NCBI GenBank assembly: GCA_963717125.1
Contig: CAVQVG010000017.1
Span: 434,001 to 498,000 of the forward strand
Origin: RYN-230 sp963717125
GTDB taxonomy: Bacteria > Actinomycetota > Actinomycetes > Streptosporangiales > Streptosporangiaceae
Direction: 5' to 3'
Length of the DNA stretch: 64,000 nt
Position 1 is the first letter of the stretch; every line of letters starts with the position of its first letter. The position numbers were made by a program, and so were the translations under genes. Positions 34,585 to 43,568 of this stretch are shown in pieces. Below the pieces are notes generated by a model. That model saw only the letters and a list, made by a program, of their open reading frames with translations. It was not told where the DNA came from and did no database searches.

Positions 34585-36282
34585 GTGGAGTCGCCGGATC
34601 CGCATCCGATGTTGCCGCAACTGCGGCTCGACGACCTGCTGACCGAACTCCAGTCCCGGCTGCAGACCGTGCTGGCCACGCGGGACCGGGTGTACGCGCT
34701 GCTCGAAGCCGTCGTCGCGGTGGGCGCCAACCTCGACCTGGAGGTGGTGCTCAAGCAGATCGTGGAGGCCGCCATCACGCTCGTCCGGGCCCGCTACGGC
34801 GCGCTGGGCGTGATCGGCGACGGGGGCCGGCTGGCCGAGTTCGTGCCGGTCGGCCTGGCTGCGGAGCAGATCGCCGGGATCCACCACTGGCCGGAGGGGC
34901 TCGGCCTGCTCGGCGCGCTGATCAGCGATCCGCGGCCGCTGCGCCTGCCGAACATCGCGGCCAGCCCTAACTCGCATGGTTTCCCGCCCGGGCACCCGCC
35001 GATGCGGTCCTTCCTCGGCGTGCCCATCCGGGTCCGGGCCGAGGTGTACGGCAACCTCTACCTGACCGAGAAGGAGGGCGGCGCCGACTTCGACGAGGAG
35101 GACGAGGCGCTGCTCGTCGCGCTGGCCGCGGCGGCCGGCGTGGCCATCGACAACGCCCGGCTGTACGAGGAGGCGCGGCGCCAGCAGCGCTGGCTCCGCG
35201 CCAGCGGCGAGGTGACCAGGCGGCTGCTGTCCGGGGCCAGGGCCGATGAGGTGCTCGCGCTGATCACCCAGCAGACGCTGGAGATGTCCGGCGCGGACCT
35301 GGTGGCGCTGGCGGTGCCCACGCCGGACCGGCAGCAACTGGTCATCCAGTACGCGGCCGGCGCCGCCGCGGCGGACGCGATCGGGCTGGTGCTGCCGGTG
35401 GGCGCGTCACTGTCCGGCTGGGTGATGATCAACGGTGAACGGGTGGTCGTGGCCGATTTCGGGCACGACGAGCGGGTGGCGGCCCCGGCCCGGGAGCACC
35501 TGCCGCTGGGGCCGGCCATCCTGTTCCCGCTGGGCGAGCCGGGCGACGTCCGCGGTGTCTTCACGGTGGGCCGCGAGCCGGGGGCGCCGCCGCTGCCGCC
35601 GCAGGCGATCGACTTGATCAGCACGTTCGCGGGGCAGGCGGCCATCGGGCTGGAACTGGCCGAGCATCGCAATGACGCCGAGCGGCTGGCCATCCTGCAG
35701 GACCGCGACCGGATCGCCCGGGACTTGCACGACCTCGTGATTCAGCGACTGTATGCGACCGGGATGTCGTTGCAGGGCGCGGTGCCGCTGCTGACCCGGC
35801 CGGAGGCGGCCAGCCGGGTCAGCAACGCGGTGGACGCCCTCGACGAGACCATCCGGGAGATCCGGTCGGCGATCTTCTCGCTGCAGGCGCGGGGGGACAG
35901 CCGGCCGCAGGGCCTGCGCGCCCAGGTACTCGAGGTGGTCGACGAGATGACCGCCCCGCTCGGGCGCCCGCCCTCACTGCGGCTGGTCGGCCCGCTCGAC
36001 GAGACGGTGCCGTCCGAGGTCGGTGAGCACCTGCTCGGCGCGTTGCGCGAGGCGCTGTCGAACGCGGCCCGGCACGCGCACGCCTCCCGGGTTGACGTGA
36101 CGGTGCAGGCTGACGGCGAACTGGCCCTGCGGGTGCGCGACAACGGCGTCGGGATGGGCCTCAGCACGCGCCGCAGCGGCCTGGCCAACCTGGCCGAACG
36201 GGCTACCGAGCTGGGCGGCAAACTCGAGGTCACCCCGGCCGATGGCGGCGGCACCCAGTTGGATTGGAGAGTGCCGCTGTAA
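34585..36282 (+). CDS. DosS/DevS-like sensor histidine kinase (two GAF domains)
   Basis: 565 residues, cytosolic: GAF-A (about 50-195), GAF-B (about 215-360), HisKA_3 dimerisation domain (about 370-440; DRIARDLHDLVIQRLY, phospho-acceptor His382) and HATPase (about 475-565; LGALREALSNAARHA, DNGVGM). GAF-A has HPPMRSFLGVPIRVR; His137 corresponds by spacing to the haem-ligating His149 of M. tuberculosis DosS. It is thus a likely haem-based oxygen/NO/redox sensor that phosphorylates the DosR-like protein encoded convergently. GTG start with GGGGAGG Shine-Dalgarno. Confidence 0.92.
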   Translation: MESPDPHPMLPQLRLDDLLTELQSRLQTVLATRDRVYALLEAVVAVGANLDLEVVLKQIVEAAITLVRARYGALGVIGDGGRLAEFVPVGLAAEQIAGIHHWPEGLGLLGALISDPRPLRLPNIAASPNSHGFPPGHPPMRSFLGVPIRVRAEVYGNLYLTEKEGGADFDEEDEALLVALAAAAGVAIDNARLYEEARRQQRWLRASGEVTRRLLSGARADEVLALITQQTLEMSGADLVALAVPTPDRQQLVIQYAAGAAAADAIGLVLPVGASLSGWVMINGERVVVADFGHDERVAAPAREHLPLGPAILFPLGEPGDVRGVFTVGREPGAPPLPPQAIDLISTFAGQAAIGLELAEHRNDAERLAILQDRDRIARDLHDLVIQRLYATGMSLQGAVPLLTRPEAASRVSNAVDALDETIREIRSAIFSLQARGDSRPQGLRAQVLEVVDEMTAPLGRPPSLRLVGPLDETVPSEVGEHLLGALREALSNAARHAHASRVDVTVQADGELALRVRDNGVGMGLSTRRSGLANLAERATELGGKLEVTPADGGGTQLDWRVPL

Positions 36283-36286
36283 TCCT

Positions 36287-36340
36287 GGGGGGGCGACCCC
36301 CCTGGACCCCCCCGATCGCCGCTGCGCGCCGAACGTCGGC
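36287..36340 (+). repeat. Dispersed G/C-tract element, copy 1 (after the DosS-like gene)
   Basis: This stretch of about 54 bases starts four bases after the stop codon. It consists of a GGGGGGGCGACCCCCC hairpin, a C-tract and GATCGCCGCTGCGCGCCGAA. Its sequence is nearly identical to the reverse complement of two copies inside the phosphohexomutase gene (62463-62595), so it is a mobile or recurrent intergenic element. Confidence 0.75.
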
Positions 36341-36444
36341 TCCGCGAGCACCCGCCTGCGGCGGGCCTCGCCTCGCCGGCGCAGATCTTCCCCGGCCCCT
36401 CCGGGATCGTTGGCTCGGTGGGACACGCCTGCGGCGCGCCCCGC

Positions 36445-36470
36445 CTCGCCACCGGAATTCCGGTGGCGAG
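36445..36470. terminator. 26-bp perfect palindrome between the convergent DosS- and DosR-like genes
   Basis: CTCGCCACCGG-AATT-CCGGTGGCGAG forms an 11-bp stem with a tetraloop. It lies 22 bases beyond the DosR-like stop on the minus strand and about 160 bases after the DosS-like stop, consistent with a bidirectional terminator. Confidence 0.7.
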
Positions 36471-36492
36471 CGTTAACCCCGTGACCCGGCGC

Positions 36493-37164
36493 TTACGCCT
36501 TGCCATGGTCGTCGAAGACGCGGGCGGCGTAGGCGGCGGCTTGGGCGCGGCGTTGCATGCCGAGCTTGGCGAACAGGGCGGAGACGTAGTTCTTGACCGT
36601 TTTCTCGGCCAGGAACAGCCGGTCGCCGATCTGCCGGTTGGTCAGCCCCTCGCCGATCAGCTCGAGGATGCGGCGTTCCTGGTCGGTGAGGCCAGCCAGC
36701 GGGTCGGTGCGGACGGCCTGGTCGCGCATGCGGCGCATCACCCGGCTGGCCGCTTCGGGGTCGAGCAGGGACTGGCCGGAGGCGATGGTGCGGACCGCGC
36801 CGACCAGGTCGGTGCCGCGGATCTGCTTCAGGACGTAGCCCGCCGCGCCCGCCATGATCGCGTCGAACAGGGCCTCGTCGTCGGTGAACGAGGTCAGCAT
36901 GAGGCAGCCGACCTGCGGCATCCGGGAGCGGATCTCGCGGCACACGCTGACGCCGTCGCCGTCCGGGAGGCGGATGTCCAGCACGGCCACGTCGGGTTTG
37001 AGGGCCGGGATGCGGGCCAGGGCGGAGGCAGCGGTGCCGGCCTCGCCGACCACCGTGATATCGGGTTCGGCCTCGAGCAGGTCCCGCACCCCGCGGCGGA
37101 CGATCTCGTGATCATCCAGCAGGAACACCGAGATCTTCGCCTGGCCCTTGCCCGCCTCGCTCAC
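36493..37164 (-). CDS. DosR/DevR-like NarL-family response regulator
   Basis: 223 residues: a receiver domain (about 10-130; acidic pocket Asp17-Asp18, phospho-acceptor Asp63 in VAVLDIRLPDG, Lys in GYVLKQI) and a LuxR-type HTH (about 155-215; LTDQERRILELIGEGLTN, FLAEKTVKNYVS). The whole sequence tracks M. tuberculosis DosR closely (SRMP, GLTDQER and AEKTVKNYVS segments). It would activate hypoxia/NO-responsive genes through GGGAC...GTCCC boxes, two of which occur in this window. ATG 37164. Confidence 0.93.
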   Translation of the reverse strand: MSEAGKGQAKISVFLLDDHEIVRRGVRDLLEAEPDITVVGEAGTAASALARIPALKPDVAVLDIRLPDGDGVSVCREIRSRMPQVGCLMLTSFTDDEALFDAIMAGAAGYVLKQIRGTDLVGAVRTIASGQSLLDPEAASRVMRRMRDQAVRTDPLAGLTDQERRILELIGEGLTNRQIGDRLFLAEKTVKNYVSALFAKLGMQRRAQAAAYAARVFDDHGKA

Positions 37165-37231
37165 CGGACCAGGTTAGCGCCGGTGGGTTAGCCTGAAGGC
37201 TGCGGCGGGCGACGATGCAGGGAGGCCGGTC

Positions 37232-37750
37232 ATGCCACAGCCCCAGGGAGCCGAGCTGGAGAAGGTCCGGGCGCGCCGGGCGGAACTACGCGAGCGGTAC
37301 CTGCGCCCGATCGGCCAGCGGCCTGCCACCCCGGTCCGCGGCGTCCATCACCTAGCGCTGATCTGCCGTGACGTGGAGGAGACTATCCAGTTCTACCAGG
37401 AGTTCCTCGGCTTCCCGCTGGTCGAGCTGGTGGAGAACCGGGACTACGCGGGGTCCAGCCACTTCTTCTTCGACATCGGCAACAAGAACATGCTCGGCTT
37501 CTTCGACTTCCCGGGGCATGACCATCCGGCGTGGCAGGAGACCATCGGCGGCGTGCAGCACCTGGCCCTCTCCATCCCGCAGCAACAGTACGACGCGGCC
37601 AAGAAGAAGTTCGACGAGGCCGGGGTCGAGTACCTCGGGCCGGACCGCGGCGTGGAGGAGAGCATGTACTTCCGCGACCCCAACGGCGTCGGGCTCGAGC
37701 TGTACCGGGAAGACCTGGGCGAGTTCGACGGCCGCCACCTGATTGATTAA
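37232..37750 (+). CDS. VOC (glyoxalase/extradiol dioxygenase-fold) family protein
   Basis: 172 residues with two beta-alpha-beta-beta-beta VOC halves. VRGVHHLALICRDVEETIQFYQ opens the first, with a metal-ligand His. GGVQHLALSIP opens the second, and GVGLELYREDL closes with the expected Glu ligand. The metal-binding pattern supports a lyase, isomerase or dioxygenase, but the substrate is unknown. ATG with GGGAGG Shine-Dalgarno. Overlaps the convergent DUF3052 gene by four bases. Confidence 0.88.
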   Translation: MPQPQGAELEKVRARRAELRERYLRPIGQRPATPVRGVHHLALICRDVEETIQFYQEFLGFPLVELVENRDYAGSSHFFFDIGNKNMLGFFDFPGHDHPAWQETIGGVQHLALSIPQQQYDAAKKKFDEAGVEYLGPDRGVEESMYFRDPNGVGLELYREDLGEFDGRHLID

Positions 37751-38160
37751 CGCAACTCGCGGCGGATGACCAGGCGCAGGCCGGTCCACACCTGATCGAT
37801 CGCGCACACCTTGTTGTCCACCAGTCCGGTGGGCAGGGCGACGTCCCGGACCACGTGCTCGGTCATGTCGGTGGGCACCCTGGCCGCCCGCTTCGGCCAC
37901 GCGATCCACAGCCCGCAGGCCGGGGCCATGCGCTCGCGCAGCGCGCCGAGTTCCGCCTCGAACTCCGCCCGGGACGTGGTGAAGAACACGATCACGTCCA
38001 GCTCCCTGGCGGGCAGCCCGGTATAGAACTCGGTGCCGGGCAGCTCACCGAGCCGGGCGGGAAACCCGGCCGGCGCGCCGACCAGGGCCACCAGGTGCCC
38101 GGGCCGGATGCCGAGTTTGGCCGGAAGCGGGGTCCCGGAGTACCCGCTGGAGGCGGTCAC
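37747..38160 (-). CDS. DUF3052 family protein
   Basis: 137 residues, beginning with GYSGTPLPAKLGIRPG and containing DVIVFFTTSRAEFEAEL, GLWIAWPKRAARVPTDMTE and ALPTGLVDNKVCAID. These are characteristic of the actinobacterial DUF3052 family, whose function is unknown. GTG start at 38160. It ends tail to tail with the VOC gene (four-base overlap). Confidence 0.88.
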   Translation of the reverse strand: MTASSGYSGTPLPAKLGIRPGHLVALVGAPAGFPARLGELPGTEFYTGLPARELDVIVFFTTSRAEFEAELGALRERMAPACGLWIAWPKRAARVPTDMTEHVVRDVALPTGLVDNKVCAIDQVWTGLRLVIRRELR

Positions 38161-38170
38161 CGGCCGTCGG

Positions 38171-38791
38171 TTAGCCGCGCTCGCGCAGGGTCCCGACCCC
38201 GTCGCCGGACAGGTCGGTGAGCGCAGCCTGGCGGCCGGTCATGGCCATGATCAGAGACAGCAGCGGCCCGGCTGCCTCCGGGCCGTCGCCGGTGGACCAA
38301 TCGGCGTCGGTGGCCCGCAGGCGCAGCCCGGCGATCCGCTTCTTGGCCCCGATCAGCACGTTGGAGCCCGCAAAGAAGCCGGCCACCTGGATCAGGGCCG
38401 GCCCCGGGAAGTCCCGGGCCAGGCCCAGCGGCCGCCGGATGTCGGTGCCGTGGACGATGGTCTCACCCAGCCAGCTGGTGGCCGGACCGGGCGGGTGCGT
38501 GGACGCTTGGGCGTACCGGCGGAATTCGGCCAGGTTGTCCGCCGGGGTGCCGCCGGTCTCCTGGGCTATCTCGCGGGCCGTCATCTCGTTGAACCGGAAC
38601 CCGGCGCCGGCCAGCGCCAGGAAGAACTTCGGCGGCGTCATCTTGGCCGTCGCGGTCATGTGCCCGAGCACGTCCCGCACGGTCCAGCCGGCGCACAGCG
38701 ACGCCGTGCCCCACTGCTCGTCGGTCAGTGAGCTCAGGTCCTTGGCCAGGACCTCGCGCTCGTCATGGATGGTCGGCCACGGATCAGCCAT
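38171..38791 (-). CDS. Maleylpyruvate isomerase-fold (DinB-like, mycothiol-dependent type) protein
   Basis: 206 residues with the TIGR03083 pattern: EREVLAKDLSSLTDEQW, CAGWTVRDVLGHM with the first metal His, and E-x-x-VHGTDIRRPLG with the second. Family members bind a divalent metal and use mycothiol in isomerisation or transfer reactions. The substrate here is unknown. ATG 38791 has a GGGGGG Shine-Dalgarno. Ten bases upstream of the DUF3052 gene on the same strand, probably co-transcribed with it. Confidence 0.82.
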   Translation of the reverse strand: MADPWPTIHDEREVLAKDLSSLTDEQWGTASLCAGWTVRDVLGHMTATAKMTPPKFFLALAGAGFRFNEMTAREIAQETGGTPADNLAEFRRYAQASTHPPGPATSWLGETIVHGTDIRRPLGLARDFPGPALIQVAGFFAGSNVLIGAKKRIAGLRLRATDADWSTGDGPEAAGPLLSLIMAMTGRQAALTDLSGDGVGTLRERG

Positions 38792-38833
38792 AGGTCATCC
38801 CCCCTTGTTGATCACCGTAACGCAGCCGAGGGG

Positions 38834-38883
38834 GGTGGTTCACCGAACGCAGCGGAGGGGGCGGTGGTTCACCGAACGCAGCG
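38834..38883. repeat. 21-bp direct repeat with 29-bp period
   Basis: GGTGGTTCACCGAACGCAGCG occurs at 38834-38854 and 38863-38883, with a degraded third copy just before (CGCAGCCGAGGGG at 38821). It fills the 106-base gap between the sugar ABC ATPase and the DinB-like gene. Confidence 0.85.
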
Positions 38884-38897
38884 AAGGGGCAGCCGAT

Positions 38898-40019
38898 TCA
38901 GCGGATGGCGGCCCCGGTGGCGGGGTCGAAGAAGTGCAGCCGCTCGGTGTCCACGGCGAACACCGCGCGGCCGTGCGGCTGGATGCTGGCCCGCGGGCCG
39001 ACCCGGGCCACGCCGATCCGCTGCGCGTCGAGCTGGAAATGCACCAGCTGCTCGGTGCCGAGCACCTCGATCAGCTGCACGTCGGCGGTGAGGCTGGCCC
39101 CGGGCGCGGCTGGCCCGTGCGGATGATCCGCGAGGCTAAGGCTCTCGGGGCGGATGCCGACGACCAGCTCGGCACCGTTGTACGAGGTCAGCTCCGTGGA
39201 CTGTTTGACCACGGCGGGCGGCAGGGTGAGCCGCTGGCTGCCCACGATCAGCTCGGCGGTGTCCCCGACGATGTCCAGCGTCGCCTGGAACAGGTTCATC
39301 GACGGCGAGCCGATGAACGAGGCCACGAACAGGTTGGCCGGCCGGACGTACAGTTCCCGGGGCGGCGCGGCCTGCTGCAAGGCGCCCTCGCGCAGCACGG
39401 CCACCCGGTCGCCCAGAGTCATCGCCTCGGTCTGGTCGTGGGTGACGTACAGCGTGGCCGCGCCGATCCGGCGGTGCACGGCGAGCATCTCGGCGCGCAT
39501 CTGCACCCGCAGCTTGGCGTCCAGGCTGGACAGCGGCTCGTCCATCAGGAAAATGGCCGGCTCGCGGACGATGGCCCGGCCCATGGCCACCCGCTGCTTC
39601 TGGCCGCCGGACAGCTGCCGCGGCTTGCGGTTGAGCTGCCCGGTAAGGCCGAGGATGGCGGCGGTGTCCCGAACCCGGCGCTGGCGTTCAGTATTCGGGA
39701 TCTTCTTGTTTTCCAGCGAGAAGCCGATGTTCTGGGCCACGGTGAGGTGCGGGTAGAGCGCGTAGCTCTGGAACACCATGGCCACGTCGCGTTGCCGGGG
39801 CGGCACGTCGTTGACCACCTGGTCGCCGAACCGGAGGGTGCCCGCGCTGATCCGCTCCAGGCCGGCCACCATGCGCAGCGCGGTCGTCTTGCCGCAGCCG
39901 GACGGCCCGACCAGGACGACGAACTCGCCGGCGTCGATGTGCAGGTCCAGATCCCGCACGGCGGTGACGCCGGTGGGGTAGACCTTGGTCAGCTGGTCCA
40001 GGGTCACACTGGCAGCCAC
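38898..40019 (-). CDS. Sugar ABC transporter ATPase (MsmK/UgpC/MsiK type)
   Basis: 373 residues. The nucleotide-binding domain has Walker A GPSGCGKTT, signature LSGGQKQR, Walker B IFLMDEP and D-loop SSLDAK. It is followed by a C-terminal OB/TOBE regulatory domain (about 240-373) typical of CUT1 sugar importers. It is the only sugar-importer ATPase in the window and probably energises the adjacent permeases and the second importer at 55337-58577, as MsiK does in Streptomyces. GTG 40019 has an AGGAAGG Shine-Dalgarno; the longer upstream frame is a shadow of the permease gene. Confidence 0.93.
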   Translation of the reverse strand: MAASVTLDQLTKVYPTGVTAVRDLDLHIDAGEFVVLVGPSGCGKTTALRMVAGLERISAGTLRFGDQVVNDVPPRQRDVAMVFQSYALYPHLTVAQNIGFSLENKKIPNTERQRRVRDTAAILGLTGQLNRKPRQLSGGQKQRVAMGRAIVREPAIFLMDEPLSSLDAKLRVQMRAEMLAVHRRIGAATLYVTHDQTEAMTLGDRVAVLREGALQQAAPPRELYVRPANLFVASFIGSPSMNLFQATLDIVGDTAELIVGSQRLTLPPAVVKQSTELTSYNGAELVVGIRPESLSLADHPHGPAAPGASLTADVQLIEVLGTEQLVHFQLDAQRIGVARVGPRASIQPHGRAVFAVDTERLHFFDPATGAAIR

Positions 40020-40033
40020 GAGTACCACCTTCC

Positions 40034-41005
40034 TCAGTTCGCGATGCTGCCGAGCAGCAGGCCGCTGCGCCAGTACCGCTGCAAGATCAGGAACAGCGCG
40101 ATCAGTGGCACGATGGTGACCAGCCCGCCGAGCACGACCAGCGGGAACAGTTCGGCGTTGCCGCTGTTCTGGGCGCGTTCCGACCACAGGCCGAGGCCCA
40201 CGGTGAGCGGGTAGAGCTGGTTCTGGCTGAAGATGAGCAGCGGCAGGAAGTAGTTGTTCCACACCGTGACGATGCTCAGCAGCAGCACGGTCATCAGCCC
40301 GGGGACCATCAGCGGCAGGGCCAGCCGCCAGAAGATCTTGAACTCGCCCGCGCCGTCCAGCCGGGCCGCGTCGATCAGCTCGCGCGGCACCGACACCTCG
40401 ACGAACACCTTCATCAGGTACACCCCGACCGGGCTGACCATGCTGGGCAGCAGCATGCCCCAGATCGAGTTGATCAGGTGTACCTTGGCGTAGCTCAGGT
40501 ACAGCGGCAGCGTGATGGCCGTGATCGGCACCAGCAGGGCCCCGATCACCAGGTAGAACAGCACCCGGTAGCCGCGGAACCGGAACCGGGCGAAGCCGTA
40601 GCCGGCCAGCGCGGCCAGCGCGGTGGCGCCGCCGCCGCCGACGACCGCGTACAGCACGGTGTTGCCGAACCACTGGAAGTAGATCCCATAGCCGTCCACG
40701 TTCTGGAACAGCAAGCCGAAGTTGCGGCCGAACACGAACGGGGAAGCGAACCAGAAGCCGAACGTCTCGAAGATGTTGGCCTGGGTCTTGGTCGAGTTGA
40801 TGATGAGCCACACGATGGGGATCAGCGTGAAGATCGCGAACAGCACGCAGAGCGTGGTGACCGCGGTGACCGTGCCGCGACGCAGCCCGTAGAACTCGAT
40901 CGGGATGCTGTCCTCGTCCGGGCCGCCCCACCAGTGGCGGCGCGGCTCACCAGGCGGTGCTACCGGCGGCTGGTCCTGGTCGAGGACGGCAGCTGATGCG
41001 CTCAT
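40034..41005 (-). CDS. Sugar ABC permease (MalG-like)
   Basis: 323 residues with six TM helices after a 40-residue cytosolic N-terminus. The ATPase-contacting EAA-type loop is ELIDAARLDGAGEFKIFWRLALP (about 214-236). With the preceding permease it forms the membrane channel of a CUT1 importer. ATG overlaps the preceding permease's stop (ATGA). Confidence 0.92.
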   Translation of the reverse strand: MSASAAVLDQDQPPVAPPGEPRRHWWGGPDEDSIPIEFYGLRRGTVTAVTTLCVLFAIFTLIPIVWLIINSTKTQANIFETFGFWFASPFVFGRNFGLLFQNVDGYGIYFQWFGNTVLYAVVGGGGATALAALAGYGFARFRFRGYRVLFYLVIGALLVPITAITLPLYLSYAKVHLINSIWGMLLPSMVSPVGVYLMKVFVEVSVPRELIDAARLDGAGEFKIFWRLALPLMVPGLMTVLLLSIVTVWNNYFLPLLIFSQNQLYPLTVGLGLWSERAQNSGNAELFPLVVLGGLVTIVPLIALFLILQRYWRSGLLLGSIAN

Positions 41006-41946
41006 CAGATATCACCCCTGCGGCGGCGGAGGAACAGCGAGCCGACCGAGATGACCACGATCACCAGGCCGAGGATCACCGCCGCGGCCGCGGCCAGCTG
41101 GTACTGGCCGCCCGCGATCGCGGTGTTGTAGATGTACAGCGTCGGCGTGAAGCTGAACGAGATCGCCTGGGTCTCGAAGTACTGCAGGATCAGCGGCTCG
41201 GTGAACAGCTGCAGCGCGCCGATCGTATTGATGAACACCAGCAGCACGATGGCCGGGCGGACCATCGGCAGCTTGACCTTCAGGATGATCTTCCACAGCG
41301 GCGTGTCGTCCAGGATGGCCGCCTCCACCACGTCCCTGGGCACCGACTTGAGCGCGGTGTACAGGATGACCATGTTGTAGCCGGTCCACTCCCAGATCAC
41401 GATCACGATGATGCTGGGCAGGATCAGGTTGCTGGAGAAGAAATCGGTGTTGGCGAAGCCGAGCGCGTGGGCCAGGTGCACGAACGGGCCGAACTGCGGT
41501 TCCAGCAGGAACGACCACATCACCGCGCCGACCACCGCGGGCACCGCGAACGGGATGAAGAAGATGGTCCGGAACAGCGTCCCGTACTTAGCGACGCCCA
41601 GGTCGAACATGGTCGCGAAGAAGAACGCGACGGCCAGCATGACCGGGATCTGGATCGCGGCGAAGATGATCACGCGGATGACGCCGGACCAGAACTCCCC
41701 GGACTGCAGCGTCTGCGTGTAGTTGGCCGCGCCGGTGAACGTGGTGCCGCCGATGATGCGGGTGGTGTACAGGCTGGTGTAGATGGCGTAGCCGAGCGGC
41801 GCCAGCAAGAGGACGACGAAGAAGGCGAGGAACGGGGCGACGAACCAGAAGCCCTTCCGGTCGCGCCGGCGGGCCCACGCCGATTGCACCAGCACGCTCC
41901 GCCCCGGGAGCGGGCGGCGCTGCGCCGTGGTGGCGGTGCCGTTCAC
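41005..41946 (-). CDS. Sugar ABC permease (MalF-like)
   Basis: 313 residues with six TM helices. The EAA-type loop reads DVVEAAILDDTPLWKII followed by KLPM. GTG 41946 is decided by AAGGAG nine bases ahead. It sits between the binding protein gene and the MalG-like permease gene in one operon. Confidence 0.92.
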   Translation of the reverse strand: MNGTATTAQRRPLPGRSVLVQSAWARRRDRKGFWFVAPFLAFFVVLLLAPLGYAIYTSLYTTRIIGGTTFTGAANYTQTLQSGEFWSGVIRVIIFAAIQIPVMLAVAFFFATMFDLGVAKYGTLFRTIFFIPFAVPAVVGAVMWSFLLEPQFGPFVHLAHALGFANTDFFSSNLILPSIIVIVIWEWTGYNMVILYTALKSVPRDVVEAAILDDTPLWKIILKVKLPMVRPAIVLLVFINTIGALQLFTEPLILQYFETQAISFSFTPTLYIYNTAIAGGQYQLAAAAAVILGLVIVVISVGSLFLRRRRGDI

Positions 41947-42062
41947 GATGGTGTTCTCCTTACCCTCCGTGGCGGGGCCAGTGTTGCCGGGAGCAGGTGT
42001 CCGTGGGGGTGCACGGCCGGCGGGCGCCCGGCTGGGGAGGTCGGGCGCCCGCCAGCCAGCCA

Positions 42063-43520
42063 TCAGGTGGAAACCGTGAAGCCCTGCTGCTTGGCGTAGT
42101 TGACCAGGACATTCTGGAAGTTCTGGAACGCCGCAGCCAGCGTTTCCTTGCCATTGAGCACGCCCGCGAACACGGTGGCGGACTCGGTCAGCGCCTCAGT
42201 CATGAACGGCGGCCAGGGCACGCCCTGGATGTTGCCCGCCGCCGCGGTGAAGGCCTGGTCCGGGTGGGACGAGCCGGACACCGGGACGGTGATGTTCTTG
42301 TAGGACGGGTCGCTGAGCAGCGGCTTGAACGTCGGGAACAGCGACGACGGGGCCGTCTTGGTGATGTTCCAGGACGCGGCGGTCCCGTTCAGCCACTCGG
42401 CGAACTCCGCGGCCGCGGCCGGGTGGGCGCTCTGGCTGAAGACCGGGTAGGTCGAGCCGCCCCAGTTGGCCGCCACGTTGGCGCCCGCGGTCCACTGCGG
42501 CAGCGGCGAGGCGCGCCAGTCACCCACCGACGACTTGGCGTCCGGCGCGAAGTAGGACGGGCCCCAGGCCGAGCTGAGCCAGCTCGCGTCGATGCCCTTG
42601 TCCATGTCGGCGAACGAGGTGGCGGACACGTCGGTGGTGCCGTTGACCTCGTGCGCGTTGAGCAGCTTCTGCCAGTAGGCGGCGAACTTCAGCTGGGCCG
42701 GGCCGGTCCAGTTGATGGTCACCTTGCTGCCCCCGCTATAGGCGAACGGCCAGGCGTTGGCCTGGGCCATCAGGCTCATCACCCACTGCAGGTCGGTCGC
42801 GGAGAAGTTGGTGATGTAGGCCGACGGGTCGGCCTTCTTCAAGGCCGCGGCGGCGGTCGCGAACTGCGCCCAGGTGGCCGGTGGCGCGATGTGGTACTTG
42901 GCCAGCAGCTTGGAGTTGTAGTAGAAGGCCATCGGGCCCGCGTCGCCCGGCATCGCGTAGACCGCTGAGCCCTGGCTGACTTCCTTCCAGGCCCACGGCA
43001 CGAAGTCGCTCTGGTACTTGTCCGCGCCGTACTTGACCAGGTTGACCACGTTGTGCGTGGCCTCGAACGAGGGCAGTTCGTCGTACTCGACCTCGGCCAC
43101 GTCGGGCGCGCCCGAGCCGGCCTTGAGCGCGTCCGAGAGCTTCACGTACTCGGGGTCACCCGCGCCCACGTCTTCCTGCGTCACGCAGATGCCGGGGTGG
43201 GTCTTGTTGAACTCGGTGACGGCCCGGCCCAGGCCCGGCACCCACGCCCAGAAGGTGATCTTCGTGGCGCTGGACGACTTGCAGGAGGCGCCGGCCTCCA
43301 GCGTGGCGCCGCCGCTGGCCGCGGGGGTGGCGCTCTTCGAGCCGGACGCGGCCGGGGTGCCGCCGCTGCTGCCGCACGCGGCGATCAGCGAGACCGCGGC
43401 CACGGCGGCCAGCCCGGCCGCCGCGCGCCCGGCCGCCGCGCGCCCGGCCGTGCGCCGCGACCCCGGGGGACGGGGCCAGCTGTGTGCTGAGGGGGAGGGC
43501 ATCTTCGCAAAACTCCTCAT
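42063..43520 (-). CDS. Sugar ABC transporter solute-binding lipoprotein
   Basis: 485 residues. A long signal sequence with lipobox LIAAC (lipidated Cys49) and a Ser/Gly/Ala linker precede a cluster B binding-protein fold (KITFWAWVPGLGRAVTEFN, MAFYYNSKLL). It is anchored outside the membrane and delivers sugar to the permeases. Position next to the GH51 gene and an arabinose catabolic operon suggests arabino-oligosaccharides, arabinose or xylo-oligosaccharides. ATG 43520. Confidence 0.92.
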   Translation of the reverse strand: MRSFAKMPSPSAHSWPRPPGSRRTAGRAAAGRAAAGLAAVAAVSLIAACGSSGGTPAASGSKSATPAASGGATLEAGASCKSSSATKITFWAWVPGLGRAVTEFNKTHPGICVTQEDVGAGDPEYVKLSDALKAGSGAPDVAEVEYDELPSFEATHNVVNLVKYGADKYQSDFVPWAWKEVSQGSAVYAMPGDAGPMAFYYNSKLLAKYHIAPPATWAQFATAAAALKKADPSAYITNFSATDLQWVMSLMAQANAWPFAYSGGSKVTINWTGPAQLKFAAYWQKLLNAHEVNGTTDVSATSFADMDKGIDASWLSSAWGPSYFAPDAKSSVGDWRASPLPQWTAGANVAANWGGSTYPVFSQSAHPAAAAEFAEWLNGTAASWNITKTAPSSLFPTFKPLLSDPSYKNITVPVSGSSHPDQAFTAAAGNIQGVPWPPFMTEALTESATVFAGVLNGKETLAAAFQNFQNVLVNYAKQQGFTVST

Positions 43521-43568
43521 GTGAGCCTTGTCCTTTTCCTGACGAGGGTTTCTGGGGAAGTGTCCGGT

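Noticed and set aside
40020..40931. N-terminal extension of the sugar ABC ATPase through the permease gene
   Set aside because: It is an alternate-frame shadow of the permease; GTG 40019 with Shine-Dalgarno starts a full-length ATPase.
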